From: Candidatus Enterovibrio altilux
Lineage (GTDB): Bacteria; Pseudomonadota; Gammaproteobacteria; Enterobacterales; Vibrionaceae
DNA length: 64,000 nucleotides
Reading direction: 5' to 3'
Assembly: GCF_002381345.1 (NCBI RefSeq)
Contig: NZ_CP020663.1
Location: 1 to 64,000 of the forward strand
Part shown: piece after piece, positions 10,365-20,812 of the stretch
How the letters are laid out: each line of letters starts with the position of its first letter
Position numbering within the stretch: the stretch's first letter is position 1
The notes under the pieces: model-generated
Told to the model about the DNA's origin: nothing
The model's input: the letters and a program-made list of their open reading frames with translations, nothing else
Database searches by the model: none
Position numbers and translations under genes: made by a program

Positions 10365-10890
10365 CTATTGATTCAAAATCATTATGTATTTTTTCACACT
10401 TAGTATTTCACTTTTATGGAAATGTTCAAGCATATGACTGACGATTTCAACGGTTAAGCCCAGATAATTATTAATACGATTACAGATCATAGTTAAACGA
10501 CATTCATTGAAAGAAGCATATGAAAGGTTATTGAAAAATACAGCCAAGTATTCTTCCGCCTTTTTATCGAATACCAAGAAAATCATATTCTAGTAACATT
10601 TTGTGTTATACTCATTCAACGGATGATTTGTTAACGTAATTTCAATATTTCACCTGATAAATCGTCGAAATATCAGGTGAAATATTACAATCCATTAATG
10701 TTATTAATGCTTGAAAAAACTCAAATGAGACACTCAGTTTATGGTATCGAAATCAACTAAGTTACCTGTCAAATGAAACGCTATCAGTTGTGTTTGACCT
10801 ACTCGCATAAAATAACGTAATTGATCTCCCGTTAAAAAATAGTTGATCTTGTTGGATCAATTATTTACGCTCAATAATTTAATAAAGATG
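10365..10890 (-). pseudogene. fnr: Fnr anaerobic transcription regulator, decayed
   Basis: Pieces of Fnr can be read in order on the minus strand in changing frames. They are IIERK then LIQQDQLFFNG (~10880-10830), AFHLTGNLVDFDTI (~10790-10735), FDDLSGEILKLR (~10675-10635), and a C-terminal piece (10586-10365) with [36 protein letters not shown] and [18 protein letters not shown]. The last matches the Fnr helix-turn-helix region. Several stops and frameshifts separate them and the N-terminal cysteine region is not visible. Position next to uspE agrees with the conserved fnr-uspE order. Confidence 0.88.
10644..10686. repeat. Perfect 16-bp inverted repeat inside the fnr pseudogene
   Basis: Arms 10644-10659 (AATATTTCACCTGATA) and 10671-10686 are exact reverse complements with an 11-nt loop. 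One arm encodes the Fnr-like DLSGEI stretch on the minus strand. The other replaces the segment expected to encode the conserved C-x-I-P-F-x-T. Confidence 0.9.
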
Positions 10891-10968
10891 ATTCCATTTA
10901 CCTGTATTCAATGTAAATAGAATGTAAAGCTGACTAATCTTGCAAGCCTGACGATACAACATGCTTAG

Positions 10969-12300
10969 GGCTTTGCATCCTAATTCGAAATTAAATAGTA
11001 AATTTTAACATGATGAACTGTTAGAAAATTACCTTCATGTTAAGCATACTTAGTCCCGCCAGCATATTCAATGCTTTGATCATGCCGTATATTTCGCTAA
11101 TCTGAGCGTTATAACCTATGAAACTCAATGTCCTTCTGAGTAGTTTTTTAACTCGAAACATTGCCGTCTCTGATAAGAAGCGTTTATGGTAAATAGCTTT
11201 ATTTTTTAAGTAAAAAACTGAATTTTTCATTAATATTCTAAACAGTTAGGCTCATTTAAATATTCAGATCTATGAACAATCTTAGCTACAAAACAACTAA
11301 CTGAAAGCAGTATAATCAAGCTTTAATTAATCGTGGTCCACTCACATTTTGAATTGATAAAAAAACTATTTAGTTATGGAATCAAACTAAGCAGAATGAT
11401 CATGGGAGACCTCATCTATTGAGCAATTTAGCCATTACGATAGTCCTCATAGTTAAATGCGTCTTTTCAATGCCATGGAGAGGTCTGCAAAGATTAATTA
11501 ATTCTGTTTTCAAACTTGCTCAACTGCCCTTGTCATGCCCTTACTATTCATGCATTAGCAAGCGAGCCACAATGATGAACGTCATGTTCAAGACGAAGAC
11601 TAAAGGAACCATCCAACACTTAGCTATTGATCTTACAGAGCTCAAAATCTACGGTGAAAACGAGTGGAAAGTAAAAAAGCATGGTATTGATGAGAAACGG
11701 CAAGTTTGGCGTAAGTTCCATTTAGGAGTAGATATAAATACGCATGAAATAGTTGCCGCTGAATTAAACGCATTAAATGTAACTGATGGTGAAGTACTAC
11801 CTAACTGACTCAAACAGACTCGCTGAAAAATTAATTAAATATCAACCGATGGTGCTTACGGCACCAGACAATGTTACGAGGCCGTTCGTACTAAGCGAAC
11901 GGTTCACTAATCCCATCAAGAAGAAGTATAACTTCTGAAAAACTAGGTTACCCGCGTAATTTAGCGATTAGTTATCAGGAGTTATACGGTTCAAATCAAC
12001 ATTGGTAGGCGTAGTTGCTATAAGCGTCCCTATCCGGATGGGCGAGATGTCGAATCAAAAACGGCTCGGAGGAATATTGAAACTGAGGCATTACAATGCC
12101 CAGACTAGCGAAATCTACACATGATAAAAACATTAAATAAGCTGATAGGGCTAGCTATGCTTAGAATGCCAGCGAACTAAAATGGTTACACATATTGAAC
12201 GTGCTATATAAACTTGCATTAAAATATTATGTAGCAAAGGCGAACGGTTAATATTACACATCAAAGAAAGTTTATCTGAGATTGCATTAAGAAAAAATAC
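10969..12300 (+). mobile_element. Composite IS5-family element: inverted right end plus full forward copy
   Basis: 10969 to ~11192 is a minus-strand right end (GGCTTTGCATCCTAATTC onward). It joins at TTTATGGTAAA to a forward copy starting AGCTTTATTTTTTAAG (~11195) and running to ~12233. The longest surviving transposase piece in the window, 129 aa (11419-11808), includes GTIQHLAIDLTELKIYG (first Asp region) and GVDINTHEIVAAELNA. A stop follows at the PN-LKQT position. A second ~60 bp right-end fragment (12238-12300, ending TTGCATTAAGAAAAAAT) is repeated in tandem. Confidence 0.82.
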
Positions 12301-12356
12301 AAAATATTTCACTCACGCCTAAGCGTATGGTATATTCAAAATACCGTCATTTTTTA

Positions 12357-13175
12357 TCAATTTTTAAAAACCTTATTACTTCGTTGTATTGTGCCATTCT
12401 TGCTAATTTTAGCCAGGATCTCTTTAAGTACTTTAGGGCTAGCAGAAATAATATTGCCTGATTCTATATAATCAGTGCCACCTGTGAAGTCTGTGCACAG
12501 TGCACCAGCTTCACGAGCAATAAATTCACCAGCCGCTATATCCCAAGATTTAAGACTTAGCTCGAATAAACCATCTACACGGCCAGCGGCTACGTAGCAC
12601 AGGTCAAGCGCAGCAGAACCCATACACCGGAGGTCTACACAATCAATAAGCAGGGCACTAATAACTTTGATAAAATCTTCAGAGTGTTTCTTAGCTTTGT
12701 ATGGAAAACCTGTCGCTATAATCGTACCAAATAAATTTTTAGGGTTGCTAACGCGGATACGTTTATTATTAAGTTGTGCACCAGAACCACGTTGGGAAGT
12801 AAACAGCTCATTGCGGATTGGGTCATACACACAGGCTACTTCTGTACGACCTCTAACGCGTAATGCAATAGAGACTGAAAAATGAGGAATGCCTTTAATG
12901 AAGTTAGAAGTGCCATCCAATGGGTCAATGATCCATTGATAATCAGCATTTTTACCTTTAATTACACCAGCTTCTTCAGAAACTATGCCATGTTCGGAGT
13001 AAGACTTCTTGATTACATCAATAATGATGTGTTCTGCAAAAGTATCAATATTGGTAATAACGTCATTAGCACCTTTTTGAATCGCTTCTACATTATCGAA
13101 ATTTTCAGCAGATCTAGCAATAAAGTCACCAGCCTTTCGCGCTGCACGAATAGCAATATTTAGCATTGGATGCAT
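12357..13175 (-). CDS. suhB: Inositol-1-monophosphatase family protein SuhB
   Basis: Mg-dependent inositol monophosphatase that in enterobacteria also acts in rRNA transcription antitermination. 272 aa (E. coli 267). Metal-binding motifs are present: SEEAG, WIIDPLDGTSNFIKG, and near the C-terminus KSWDIAAGEFIAREAG. The C-terminal tail after KISKNG is somewhat longer than usual. The ATG at 13175 is the natural family start (MHPMLNIAIRAARKAG). suhB and trmJ are divergent neighbours as in other gammaproteobacteria, now separated by a composite IS. Confidence 0.95.
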   Translation of the reverse strand: MHPMLNIAIRAARKAGDFIARSAENFDNVEAIQKGANDVITNIDTFAEHIIIDVIKKSYSEHGIVSEEAGVIKGKNADYQWIIDPLDGTSNFIKGIPHFSVSIALRVRGRTEVACVYDPIRNELFTSQRGSGAQLNNKRIRVSNPKNLFGTIIATGFPYKAKKHSEDFIKVISALLIDCVDLRCMGSAALDLCYVAAGRVDGLFELSLKSWDIAAGEFIAREAGALCTDFTGGTDYIESGNIISASPKVLKEILAKISKNGTIQRSNKVFKN

Positions 13176-13233
13176 ACAAATTTTCCAGCTGATATTAAAG
13201 AATGGAAAGAAATAGTAAGTTTATCATAGCTGA

Positions 13234-14492
13234 GGTTTGGTTTCCTAATTCAAAGTTAGATCATAGATCCCAACATAATGAGCTATTAGACAATCACTTT
13301 CGTTTTTTACATGCCTAGCCATGTCAACTCATGCATAAGTTTCTCTAATCTGAGCTTTGTGCTCTTTTAAGCACAATGTCCCCTCACACTAATTTTTTAA
13401 CTCTAACCATTGCTATTTCTGTTAGGGAACATTTATGGTAATCGGCTTTACTTCCTAAATCAGGGAACTCAATTTTCAACCAACACTCTAAACAGCTAGG
13501 CTAACTTAAATATTCAGGTCTATGAATAAGCTTCGCTAAAAAATAACTCATTGGAAGTTAGTATGATCAAGTTTTAATCAATCGTGGCTCACTAATATTT
13601 TAAATTAATAAATAAGCCATTCAGCTATGGAATAAAACTAAACAGGGTAATCATGGGAGACTTCGTTTATTTAACGACTTAGCCATTCCGACGGTTCTCA
13701 TGGTTAAACGTGTATTTCCAATGCGATTAGGGATCTGCAAGGATTTATTAATTTTTTTGTAAACTGGCTCAATGGGTATTGTTATGTCCTCACTATTCAT
13801 ATATTAGCAATCGAGCCAAAACAGTTAACGTTTCGTTCAATACGAAGACTAGAGGAATCATCCAACATGGAGCAATTGATTCTATGGGTTCAAAATCTGC
13901 GGTGAAGGCAAATGAAGAGTAAAAAAGCATGGCATTGATGGGGAAACAACGAATCTGGCGTAAGTTACATTTAGCGGTATATATAAGTACGCATGAAATC
14001 ATTGCTGCTGAGTTAAGTGCATCAAATGTAACTGACGGTAACGTGTTACCTAACTGGTTCAAACAGACCAGCCGCAGAATCAATGAAATATTAAGCAATG
14101 AAGCTTACGACACCAGACAATGTTACGAATCCGTTCGTATTAAACGAGGGGTTCCACTCATACCACCAAAAAAGACGTCGCCTTTTCGAAACGAGGTTAT
14201 CCGCGTAACTTAGCAGTCAGTTACCCACAGTGATACGATTTCAATAAACATTGTAAAACAAAGTATGGTTACCATATACGTTCCCTATCAAAGATGGCAA
14301 TGTTTCAAGTCAAACAACTACTTGGAGGAACATTGAGTTTAAAAAATCATAATGCTCATATTAGCGAAACTTACGCCATGATAAAAGTGTTACATAAACT
14401 GACTAGGCTAAGTATATCTAAAATAGAAGTGGTTATTTAACCATTAATCATGTTGAAATTTATCATCTGAACCCGAATTAGGAAACAAAACC
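13234..14492 (+). mobile_element. Composite IS5-family element (clearest example)
   Basis: 13234 to ~13443 is a minus-strand right end (GGTTTGGTTTCCTAATTC onward), joined at TTTATGGTAATC to a forward left end GGCTTTACTTCCTAAATC. The forward copy then continues to its own right end GAATTAGGAAACAAAACC at 14492. Both outer termini are therefore right ends. Transposase fragments: MALMGKQRIWRKLHLAVY, ISTHEIIAAELSASNVTDGN and NEAYDTRQCYESVRIKRG in 13929-14213. Frames are broken elsewhere. Confidence 0.87.
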
Positions 14493-14626
14493 TACAATTG
14501 AGGTAAAAGAGGAATGATTCTTTTTTACGTACTTATCGTTTCCACCATGTCAAAAGACCCACATTAGATATTAATATGATAAAATTTATTCACTCATATC
14601 TTTAGATTATACTTAGTGATTTCTAA

Positions 14627-15358
14627 ATGCTAAAAAATATTCGAGTTGTGCTTATTGGCACTACGCATTCAGGTAATATTGGCTCCGCAGCACGGGCCAT
14701 GAAAGTCATGGGACTACAAAACATGGTTTTGGTTGCTACAGAATGCAGCATGAATAGCCAAGCCATTGCATTGGCAGCTGGAGCAAATAACATAATGAAT
14801 CATGCCCGTATAGTTGCCACGCTCGCAGAAGCTGTTGCGGATTGTGGGCTTATCATTGGAACAAGTGCGCGTAGTCGTACGCTAGAGTGGCCAGTGATCA
14901 ATGCGCACGAAAGTGGCATTAGAGCCATTAAAGAAGCAAGTCAGCATCCTGTGGCATTTGTGTTCGGTCGTGAATGCACCGGCTTAACTAACGGTGAACT
15001 GCAGGCGTGTCATTACCATGCCATAATCCCTGCTAGCCCTGAATACAATTCACTTAACTTAGCCATGGCTGTTCAGATTATGTGCTACGAAATACGTATG
15101 GCTTGGCTTAATACAAGAATATACAAAGGAGAAATGGAAGAGCAAGAGTATCCATTGTCGGAAGAGCTAGAGCATTTTTACATACATTTAGAATCTATAC
15201 TTACTCAAACGAATTTTATTAATAAGCAACATTCTAGGACGATAATGACTAAATTACGTCGTATATTTAACCGCACTCGACTTGAACGTCAAGAATTGAA
15301 TATCCTTCGTGGCGTATTATCTTCAGTGGATAATATTTTGAAAATTAAGCTCAAATAG
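14627..15358 (+). CDS. trmJ: tRNA (cytidine/uridine-2'-O-)-methyltransferase TrmJ
   Basis: SPOUT-family methyltransferase that 2'-O-methylates position 32 in the tRNA anticodon loop. 243 aa (E. coli 246). N-terminal VLIGTTHSGNIGSAARAMKV, the knot motif VFGRECTGLTNGEL and the SAM-binding YNSLNLAMAVQIMCYE are present, with a basic C-terminal extension. ATG at 14627; the ribosome-binding site is weak. It sits directly upstream of iscR, the usual order. Intact. Confidence 0.95.
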   Translation: MLKNIRVVLIGTTHSGNIGSAARAMKVMGLQNMVLVATECSMNSQAIALAAGANNIMNHARIVATLAEAVADCGLIIGTSARSRTLEWPVINAHESGIRAIKEASQHPVAFVFGRECTGLTNGELQACHYHAIIPASPEYNSLNLAMAVQIMCYEIRMAWLNTRIYKGEMEEQEYPLSEELEHFYIHLESILTQTNFINKQHSRTIMTKLRRIFNRTRLERQELNILRGVLSSVDNILKIKLK

Positions 15359-15404
15359 GCTTTATTATACGAAAATTTAAAGTATAACGATTTGGGTCTC
15401 GTAA

Positions 15405-15429
15405 ATACTTGACTATTTTTGTCGGGTAT
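15405..15429 (+). promoter_or_regulatory. IscR type-1 operator overlapping the isc promoter
   Basis: ATACTTGACT-ATTTTT-GTCGGGTAT matches the published type-1 IscR site (ATA..YYGACT..AGTCRR.TAT pattern) 40 bases before iscR. TTGACT within it can serve as the -35 element. The -10 (~15432) is weak. In E. coli [2Fe-2S]-IscR represses its own operon through this kind of site, so feedback by cluster status is probably kept. Confidence 0.75.
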
Positions 15430-15468
15430 GTCATTCTTGTTGGATTACTTATCGAAGGTAAGAATGCT

Positions 15469-15990
15469 ATGCGACTAACTTCTAAAGGTAGATATGCTGT
15501 AACAGCGATGCTAGATGTCGCACTACATTCAGAAACAAGCCCTGTACCTCTTGCGGACATTTCAGAGCGTCAGGGAATTTCTCTATCTTATCTTGAGCAA
15601 CTATTTGCACGTCTTCGTAAAGCTGGATTAGTATCTAGCGTACGTGGTCCAGGTGGCGGTTACAGACTCAGTGTAAGCGCCAATAATATTGCTCTTGGAA
15701 TGGTTATTACAGCGGTCAACGAATCAATTGATACTACTAAGTGTCAAGGTAAAGGTAATTGCCAAAGTGGGACACATTGCCTCACACATACACTATGGAA
15801 TGATTTAAGTTATCATATTAGTAATTTTTTAAATAATATCACGCTCGGCGAATTAATCCAAGATAACGAAATTAAGACAGTAGCAGGGCGGCAAAACTCA
15901 ACACTAACCTCGTCAACGATTGTTGGACATGGTTTAAACCCCAGCGGCAGTGAAGGTTCCGCCTCACTGAGTGTGAACTTCCGCTCTTAA
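15469..15990 (+). CDS. iscR: Fe-S cluster-sensing regulator IscR
   Basis: Rrf2-family regulator that carries a [2Fe-2S] cluster and controls the isc operon. Start ATG 15469 gives [14 protein letters not shown], the family N-terminus; earlier in-frame starts lie in the promoter. The helix-turn-helix covers about residues 25-65 ([20 protein letters not shown]). Cluster ligands Cys92, Cys98, Cys104 and His107 are present. 173 aa, slightly longer than E. coli (162) because of a Ser/Thr-rich C-terminus. First gene of the isc operon. Confidence 0.95.
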   Translation: MRLTSKGRYAVTAMLDVALHSETSPVPLADISERQGISLSYLEQLFARLRKAGLVSSVRGPGGGYRLSVSANNIALGMVITAVNESIDTTKCQGKGNCQSGTHCLTHTLWNDLSYHISNFLNNITLGELIQDNEIKTVAGRQNSTLTSSTIVGHGLNPSGSEGSASLSVNFRS

Positions 15991-16020
15991 TCACCCTTGC
16001 TGGAGTACTTGGAGGTACAA

Positions 16021-17235
16021 ATGAAATTGCCAATTTATTTTGATTATTCAGCAACATGTCCAGTAGATCCTCGTGTTGCGGAAGTAATGATGCAATACCT
16101 TACACGCGATGGCGTATTTGGTAACCCCGCATCTCGCTCACACTGTTTTGGTTGGCAAGCAGAAGAAGCTGTTGATACTGCACGTGAGGATATTGCAAAT
16201 TACTTAAATGCAGATCCACGCGAAATCGTATTTACATCTGGGGCGACCGAATCAGATAATTTAGCGATTAAAGGTGTAGCGCATTTCTACAGTAAAAAAG
16301 GCACACACATTATTACCTGTAAAACTGAGCATAAAGCAGTTCTTGACCCATGCCGCCAGCTTGAACGGGAAGGTTACGAGGTTACTTATCTCGAACCAGA
16401 ATCAAACGGCATTCTTGACTTGAAGAAGTTTGAAAATGCAATGCGTAAAGACACTGTACTCGCGTCAATCATGCATGTTAATAATGAAATTGGAGTAATC
16501 CAAGATATCGCAACAATAGGTGAATTGTGTCGAGAGCATAAAGTAGTATTTCACGTAGATGCAGCACAATCTATTGGTAAATTGCCGTTAGATACGCAAA
16601 AAATTAAAGTTGATCTCATTTCGATGAGCGCACATAAAGTGTATGGACCTAAAGGTATCGGTGCATTGTATATTCGTCGTAAGCCACGTATTCGTCTTGA
16701 AGCACAAATGCATGGAGGTGGTCATGAACGTGGTATGCGGTCAGGCACATTACCCACTCACCAAATCGTGGGTATGGGTATGGCTTTCCGTATTGCAAAA
16801 GCAGAATTAAGACAAGACCAAGCACACACACTTGCATTGCGTAACCGATTCTATGACGGTGTGAGAGATCTGGAAGCTGTGTACGTGAATGGCGATCTTA
16901 AGCAACGTATTACAGCTAATCTGAATATAAGCTTTGCGTTTGTTGAAGGTGAATCACTGTTGATGGCATTAAAAGATTTAGCAGTATCGTCAGGTTCGGC
17001 ATGCACTTCTGCAAGCCTTGAGCCTTCGTATGTATTGCGTGCATTAGGTCTAAATGATGAATTAGCACACAGCTCAATTCGCTTCTCTTTCGGTCGCTTT
17101 ACGACGGAAGAAGAGGTTGATCATGCAATTAAACAAATGCGTGAAGCGGTTATCAAACTGCGTAAAATATCACCTCTTTGGGATATGTACAAAGAAGGCA
17201 TTAATTTAAACACTGTTGAGTGGGCTCACCACTAA
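16021..17235 (+). CDS. iscS: Cysteine desulphurase IscS
   Basis: PLP enzyme that takes sulphur from cysteine as a persulphide and hands it to IscU and to tRNA-thiolation pathways. Start ATG 16021 ([17 protein letters not shown]) follows a strong GGAGG and gives 404 aa, the family length. The PLP Lys206 is in [13 protein letters not shown] and the catalytic Cys is in [17 protein letters not shown]. Second gene of the isc operon, 30 bases after iscR. Intact. Confidence 0.97.
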   Translation: MKLPIYFDYSATCPVDPRVAEVMMQYLTRDGVFGNPASRSHCFGWQAEEAVDTAREDIANYLNADPREIVFTSGATESDNLAIKGVAHFYSKKGTHIITCKTEHKAVLDPCRQLEREGYEVTYLEPESNGILDLKKFENAMRKDTVLASIMHVNNEIGVIQDIATIGELCREHKVVFHVDAAQSIGKLPLDTQKIKVDLISMSAHKVYGPKGIGALYIRRKPRIRLEAQMHGGGHERGMRSGTLPTHQIVGMGMAFRIAKAELRQDQAHTLALRNRFYDGVRDLEAVYVNGDLKQRITANLNISFAFVEGESLLMALKDLAVSSGSACTSASLEPSYVLRALGLNDELAHSSIRFSFGRFTTEEEVDHAIKQMREAVIKLRKISPLWDMYKEGINLNTVEWAHH

Positions 17236-17264
17236 ATAAGTCTTAAAATTTAGAGGGATAGATC

Positions 17265-17654
17265 ATGGCTTACAGCGAAAAAGTAATTGATCACTATGAA
17301 AATCCACGTAATGTAGGTGAATTTGATAAAAACGATCCAAAGGTTGGTAGTGGTATGGTTGGTGCACCAGCATGTGGCGATGTGATGAAACTCCAAATTA
17401 AGGTTAACGACCAAGGCATTATCGAAGATGCAAAATTTAAAACTTATGGTTGTGGTTCAGCGATTGCATCTAGCTCACTAATTACAGAGTGGGTTAAAGG
17501 GAAGTCTCTTGATGAAGCAACTTACATTAAAAACTCGGCAATCGCAGAAGAATTGGAATTACCTCCAGTAAAAATTCACTGCTCAATCTTAGCGGAAGAT
17601 GCCATCAAGGCTGCAGTTAGTGATTACAAAAAAAAACACACGCTTAATATATAA
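17265..17654 (+). CDS. iscU: Fe-S cluster scaffold IscU
   Basis: Scaffold on which IscS-derived sulphur and iron form a [2Fe-2S] cluster. Cluster ligands Cys37 (GAPACGDV), Cys63 ([10 protein letters not shown]) and Cys106 ([10 protein letters not shown]) and stabilising Asp39 are all present. The LPPVK motif recognised by HscA is at about residues 99-103. 129 aa, against 128 in E. coli. Operon spacing is tight. Confidence 0.97.
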   Translation: MAYSEKVIDHYENPRNVGEFDKNDPKVGSGMVGAPACGDVMKLQIKVNDQGIIEDAKFKTYGCGSAIASSSLITEWVKGKSLDEATYIKNSAIAEELELPPVKIHCSILAEDAIKAAVSDYKKKHTLNI

Positions 17655-17671
17655 AAGAGTTATTATACAAA

Positions 17672-17995
17672 ATGACTATAACTATAACAGACGCAGCAGC
17701 ATCACGTATTCGCACTTTTCTTGAAAGCCGAGGGCAAGGTATTGGATTGCGTCTAGGTGTTCGTATATCTGGTTGTTCTGGAATGGCCTACGTATTGGAA
17801 TTTGTTGATGAACTTCATAAAGAAGATCAAGTCTTCGAAGAGAAAGGCGTAAATATTATTGTTGACAGTAAAAGCATGCTCTACCTCGACGGTACTGAGC
17901 TGGACTTTACAAAAAAAGGATTGAATGAAGGTTTTCAATTTAACAATCCTAACGTCAACAGCGAGTGTGGTTGCGGCGAGAGTTTTAATGTTTAA
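17672..17995 (+). CDS. iscA: A-type Fe-S carrier IscA
   Basis: Carries iron or Fe-S clusters to apo-proteins. The three conserved cysteines are Cys35 ([10 protein letters not shown]), Cys99 and Cys101 (SECGCGESF). 107 aa, the E. coli length. It lies 17 bases after iscU. No anomaly. Confidence 0.97.
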   Translation: MTITITDAAASRIRTFLESRGQGIGLRLGVRISGCSGMAYVLEFVDELHKEDQVFEEKGVNIIVDSKSMLYLDGTELDFTKKGLNEGFQFNNPNVNSECGCGESFNV

Positions 17996-18008
17996 CACGT
18001 GAGCTATA

Positions 18009-18524
18009 ATGAATTATTTTGAATTATTTGGGCTGCTATGCCATTTTAAGCTAGATACTGGCTCTCTTGCTTTAAAGTTTCGCGAACTTCAGCGACGTTT
18101 TCATCCTGATAGATTTACTACAGCCTCCGAGCAGGATCGTCTGCTTGCTGTTCAAAAAGCCTCATTTATAAATGAGGCTTACCAAACATTACATGATCCT
18201 GTGCGACGCGCTGAGTATATGCTCTCATTGAATGAGCTAGACTTATACAATGAACAACAGACAATGCAAGAATCCACCTTCTTGATGCAACAAATGAAAC
18301 TGCGTGCAGAACTTAATGAAATTGCAGAAAGCAATCAGGTAGGTGTATTATTATTTAATTTTGAACAGAAGACGACAGCTATTTATAATGCGCTTTTATT
18401 GGAACTGGAGAATGAACTGCGTGACGCAAAGTGGGCGACCGCCGCGACACTGGTACATAAGTTGAAGTTTTTAGTCAAACTTAAGCAAGAAATCGAACGA
18501 ATAGAAGACCGACTGCTCTGCTAA
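18009..18524 (+). CDS. hscB: Co-chaperone HscB
   Basis: J-domain partner that brings IscU to HscA and stimulates its ATPase. The N-terminal J domain has the HPD motif at residues 32-34 (RRFHPDRF). A three-helix C-terminal domain (to residue 171) binds IscU. Codons around residues 50-58 contain a perfect 24-base DNA palindrome (18157-18180). 171 aa, as in E. coli. Confidence 0.96.
   Translation: MNYFELFGLLCHFKLDTGSLALKFRELQRRFHPDRFTTASEQDRLLAVQKASFINEAYQTLHDPVRRAEYMLSLNELDLYNEQQTMQESTFLMQQMKLRAELNEIAESNQVGVLLFNFEQKTTAIYNALLLELENELRDAKWATAATLVHKLKFLVKLKQEIERIEDRLLC
18157..18180. repeat. Perfect 24-nt palindrome within hscB
   Basis: AAGCCTCATTTA followed directly by its reverse complement, inside the coding sequence for KASFINEA. 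The protein sequence remains normal for the family. Confidence 0.85.
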
Positions 18525-18559
18525 TCGCACGAAGCGACGGTTTAGCTATAGGAATCAGC

Positions 18560-20410
18560 ATGGCACTGTTACAAATTACAGAATGCGGTAAGGGTGCTGC
18601 TCCGCACGAGCAAAAACTCACTGTCGGTATCGACTTAGGCACGACAAATACTTTAGTTGCATCAGTACGCAGTGGCACGGTAACAATATTAAATGATATT
18701 CAAGGTCGTGCACTAATTCCATCAATTGTTCACTATAGTGAAGATTCCACTCTCATCGGCTATGATGCACAAGCGCAGTCAGAAAATGACAGCACTAATA
18801 CTATTATATCAGTAAAACGCTTGATGGGCCGTTCATTAGCTGATATTCAGTCTCGCTACCCATATCTCCCTTATGTTTTCACTGCGTCCGAAAACGGCTT
18901 ACCGTTAATTAATACGCGTGCAGGAAATAAAAATCCAATTGAAGTGTCTGCCGATATCCTTCGCGCTATAAATGAACGAGCTAAATCTTCATTGGGCGAT
19001 AAGCTTGAAGGTGTTGTAATTACCGTGCCTGCTTATTTTGATGATGCACAACGTGCTGGCACAAAAGATGCGGCTAAATTAGCAGGGTTGAATGTACTTC
19101 GACTGTTGAATGAGCCTACTGCAGCAGCAATTGCTTATGGATTAGATTCTGGCCAAGAAGGGATCATTGCTGTTTATGACTTTGGGGGTGGTACCTTTGA
19201 TATTTCAATTCTTTGTCTATCAAAAGGAGTATTTGAAGTGTTAGCAACGGGTGGTGACTCGGCATTAGGCGGTGATGATTTTGACCACTTAATTGCAGAT
19301 TGGATTGCTGCACAATCCAATGTTGGTAACTTATCAGGTGGTGATTACCGCCGATTACTTAATGCAGCTACCGCAACTAAAGTAGCGCTTAGCAACGATA
19401 GTAATGCTGATATCAACGTTCTTGGCTGGCAAGGTTCGCTTAATCGCGTTCAGTTTAATGAATTAATTAGTGCATTGGTCAATAAAACGTTACTTTTTTG
19501 CCGGCGAGCACTTAAAGATGCACTAGTAACAACAAAAGAGATATCAGAAGTTGTTATGGTTGGCGGTTCTACACGTGTACCTTTAATTCGCGAAAAAGTT
19601 GGTAATTTTTTCGGTCGTATACCATTGACTGATATCAATCCAGATACAGTGGTTGCGATAGGTGCTGCGACACAAGCAGATATTTTAGTTGGCAATAAAC
19701 CTAATAACGAAATGTTATTGCTGGATGTTATGGCTTTATCTCTTGGTATTGAAACCATAGGCGGACTTGTTGAAAAAATTATTCCGCGTAATACAACAAT
19801 TCCCATTGCACGCACACAAGAATTCACAACGTTTAAAGATGGTCAAACAGGAATGAAAATACATGTGGTTCAAGGGGAACGTGACATGGTGGGTGATTGC
19901 CGTTCTTTAGCTAACTTTACCTTAAAAGGTATACCCCCCATGACTGCTGGTACAGCACATATTAGAGTAACCTATCAAGTTGATGCTGATGGATTACTCT
20001 CTGTGACGGCAAAGGAAAAGAGCACTGAAGTTCAATCTTCTATTCAGGTTAATCCATCATACGGTCTGAGTGACGACGAAGCGAGCAACATGCTCCGTTC
20101 TTCATTTACTCATGCACAAGAAGATAAAAATGCGCGATACCTTGCAGAGCAACGTATTGAAGCTAACCGTATGATTGAAGGCCTACTGGTTGCATTGGAT
20201 GCTAATAGTGACGAACTTCTGTCAAAAGATGAAAAAAAAGTACTCATTTCCGTTATTGAAGCGTTAATTTTGTTGCAAAATGGTAATGATGCATCAGCGA
20301 TTGAACAAGGCATAAAAGATACAGAAAAAGCAAGTAGAAATTTTGTGTTACGCCATATGGATAAAGCCATCAGTGAAGCGCTGACTGGCCATTCAATTGA
20401 TGAGATTTAG
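18560..20410 (+). CDS. hscA: Fe-S assembly Hsp70 chaperone HscA
   Basis: Specialised Hsp70 that releases clusters from IscU by ATP-driven binding of its LPPVK motif. 616 aa, identical to E. coli. ATPase signatures: [28 protein letters not shown] and [18 protein letters not shown] substrate-binding beta domain follows (FTLKGIPPM onward), then a helical lid. It follows hscB by 35 bases and nearly abuts fdx. Intact. Confidence 0.97.
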   Translation: MALLQITECGKGAAPHEQKLTVGIDLGTTNTLVASVRSGTVTILNDIQGRALIPSIVHYSEDSTLIGYDAQAQSENDSTNTIISVKRLMGRSLADIQSRYPYLPYVFTASENGLPLINTRAGNKNPIEVSADILRAINERAKSSLGDKLEGVVITVPAYFDDAQRAGTKDAAKLAGLNVLRLLNEPTAAAIAYGLDSGQEGIIAVYDFGGGTFDISILCLSKGVFEVLATGGDSALGGDDFDHLIADWIAAQSNVGNLSGGDYRRLLNAATATKVALSNDSNADINVLGWQGSLNRVQFNELISALVNKTLLFCRRALKDALVTTKEISEVVMVGGSTRVPLIREKVGNFFGRIPLTDINPDTVVAIGAATQADILVGNKPNNEMLLLDVMALSLGIETIGGLVEKIIPRNTTIPIARTQEFTTFKDGQTGMKIHVVQGERDMVGDCRSLANFTLKGIPPMTAGTAHIRVTYQVDADGLLSVTAKEKSTEVQSSIQVNPSYGLSDDEASNMLRSSFTHAQEDKNARYLAEQRIEANRMIEGLLVALDANSDELLSKDEKKVLISVIEALILLQNGNDASAIEQGIKDTEKASRNFVLRHMDKAISEALTGHSIDEI

Positions 20411-20413
20411 GGC

Positions 20414-20752
20414 ATGCCAAAGATTATTGTTCTGCCACACAAAGATCTTTGCCCGAAAGGCACTATTTTAGAAGCTGAAACTGGAGAGACCGTACTGAAT
20501 ATTGCACTTCGCAATGGTATTGCCATTGAGCACGCATGTGAAAAATCGTGTGCATGTACAACGTGCCACGTGATTATTCGAAAAGGTTTTGATTCGCTAA
20601 CTGAAAGTGATGAACAAGAAGATGATATGCTGGATAAAGCGTGGGGACTGGAGCCTGAATCACGCTTAGGTTGTCAAGCTAAAGTGGCCGATCAAGACCT
20701 AGTGATTGAAGTACCTCGTTACACATTCAATCACGCTGCAGAAAATAACTAA
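20414..20752 (+). CDS. fdx: Isc [2Fe-2S] ferredoxin
   Basis: Adrenodoxin-type ferredoxin that supplies electrons for cluster assembly. Ligands Cys42, Cys48, Cys51 and Cys87 fit the C-x5-C-x2-C...C pattern (CEKSCACTTC, RLGCQAK). 112 aa. The start lies three bases after the hscA stop, suggesting coupled translation. Confidence 0.97.
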   Translation: MPKIIVLPHKDLCPKGTILEAETGETVLNIALRNGIAIEHACEKSCACTTCHVIIRKGFDSLTESDEQEDDMLDKAWGLEPESRLGCQAKVADQDLVIEVPRYTFNHAAENN

Positions 20753-20812
20753 ATAGTTCTATATCATACATACTAAATATATATTGAATGATTAAACTTG
20801 GGAGTAGGTGCA

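Noticed and set aside
10842-10859. TTGATC-N6-GATCAA resembling a Crp/Fnr-family binding site
   Set aside because: The spacing is wrong for an Fnr box (TTGAT-N4-ATCAA) and it lies inside the coding remnant of fnr.
13225-14501. 9-bp target-site duplication expected for an IS903-type element
   Set aside because: Flanks (CATAGCTGA and TACAATTGA) agree at only five of nine positions. Other copies are no better, so duplications are either eroded or absent.
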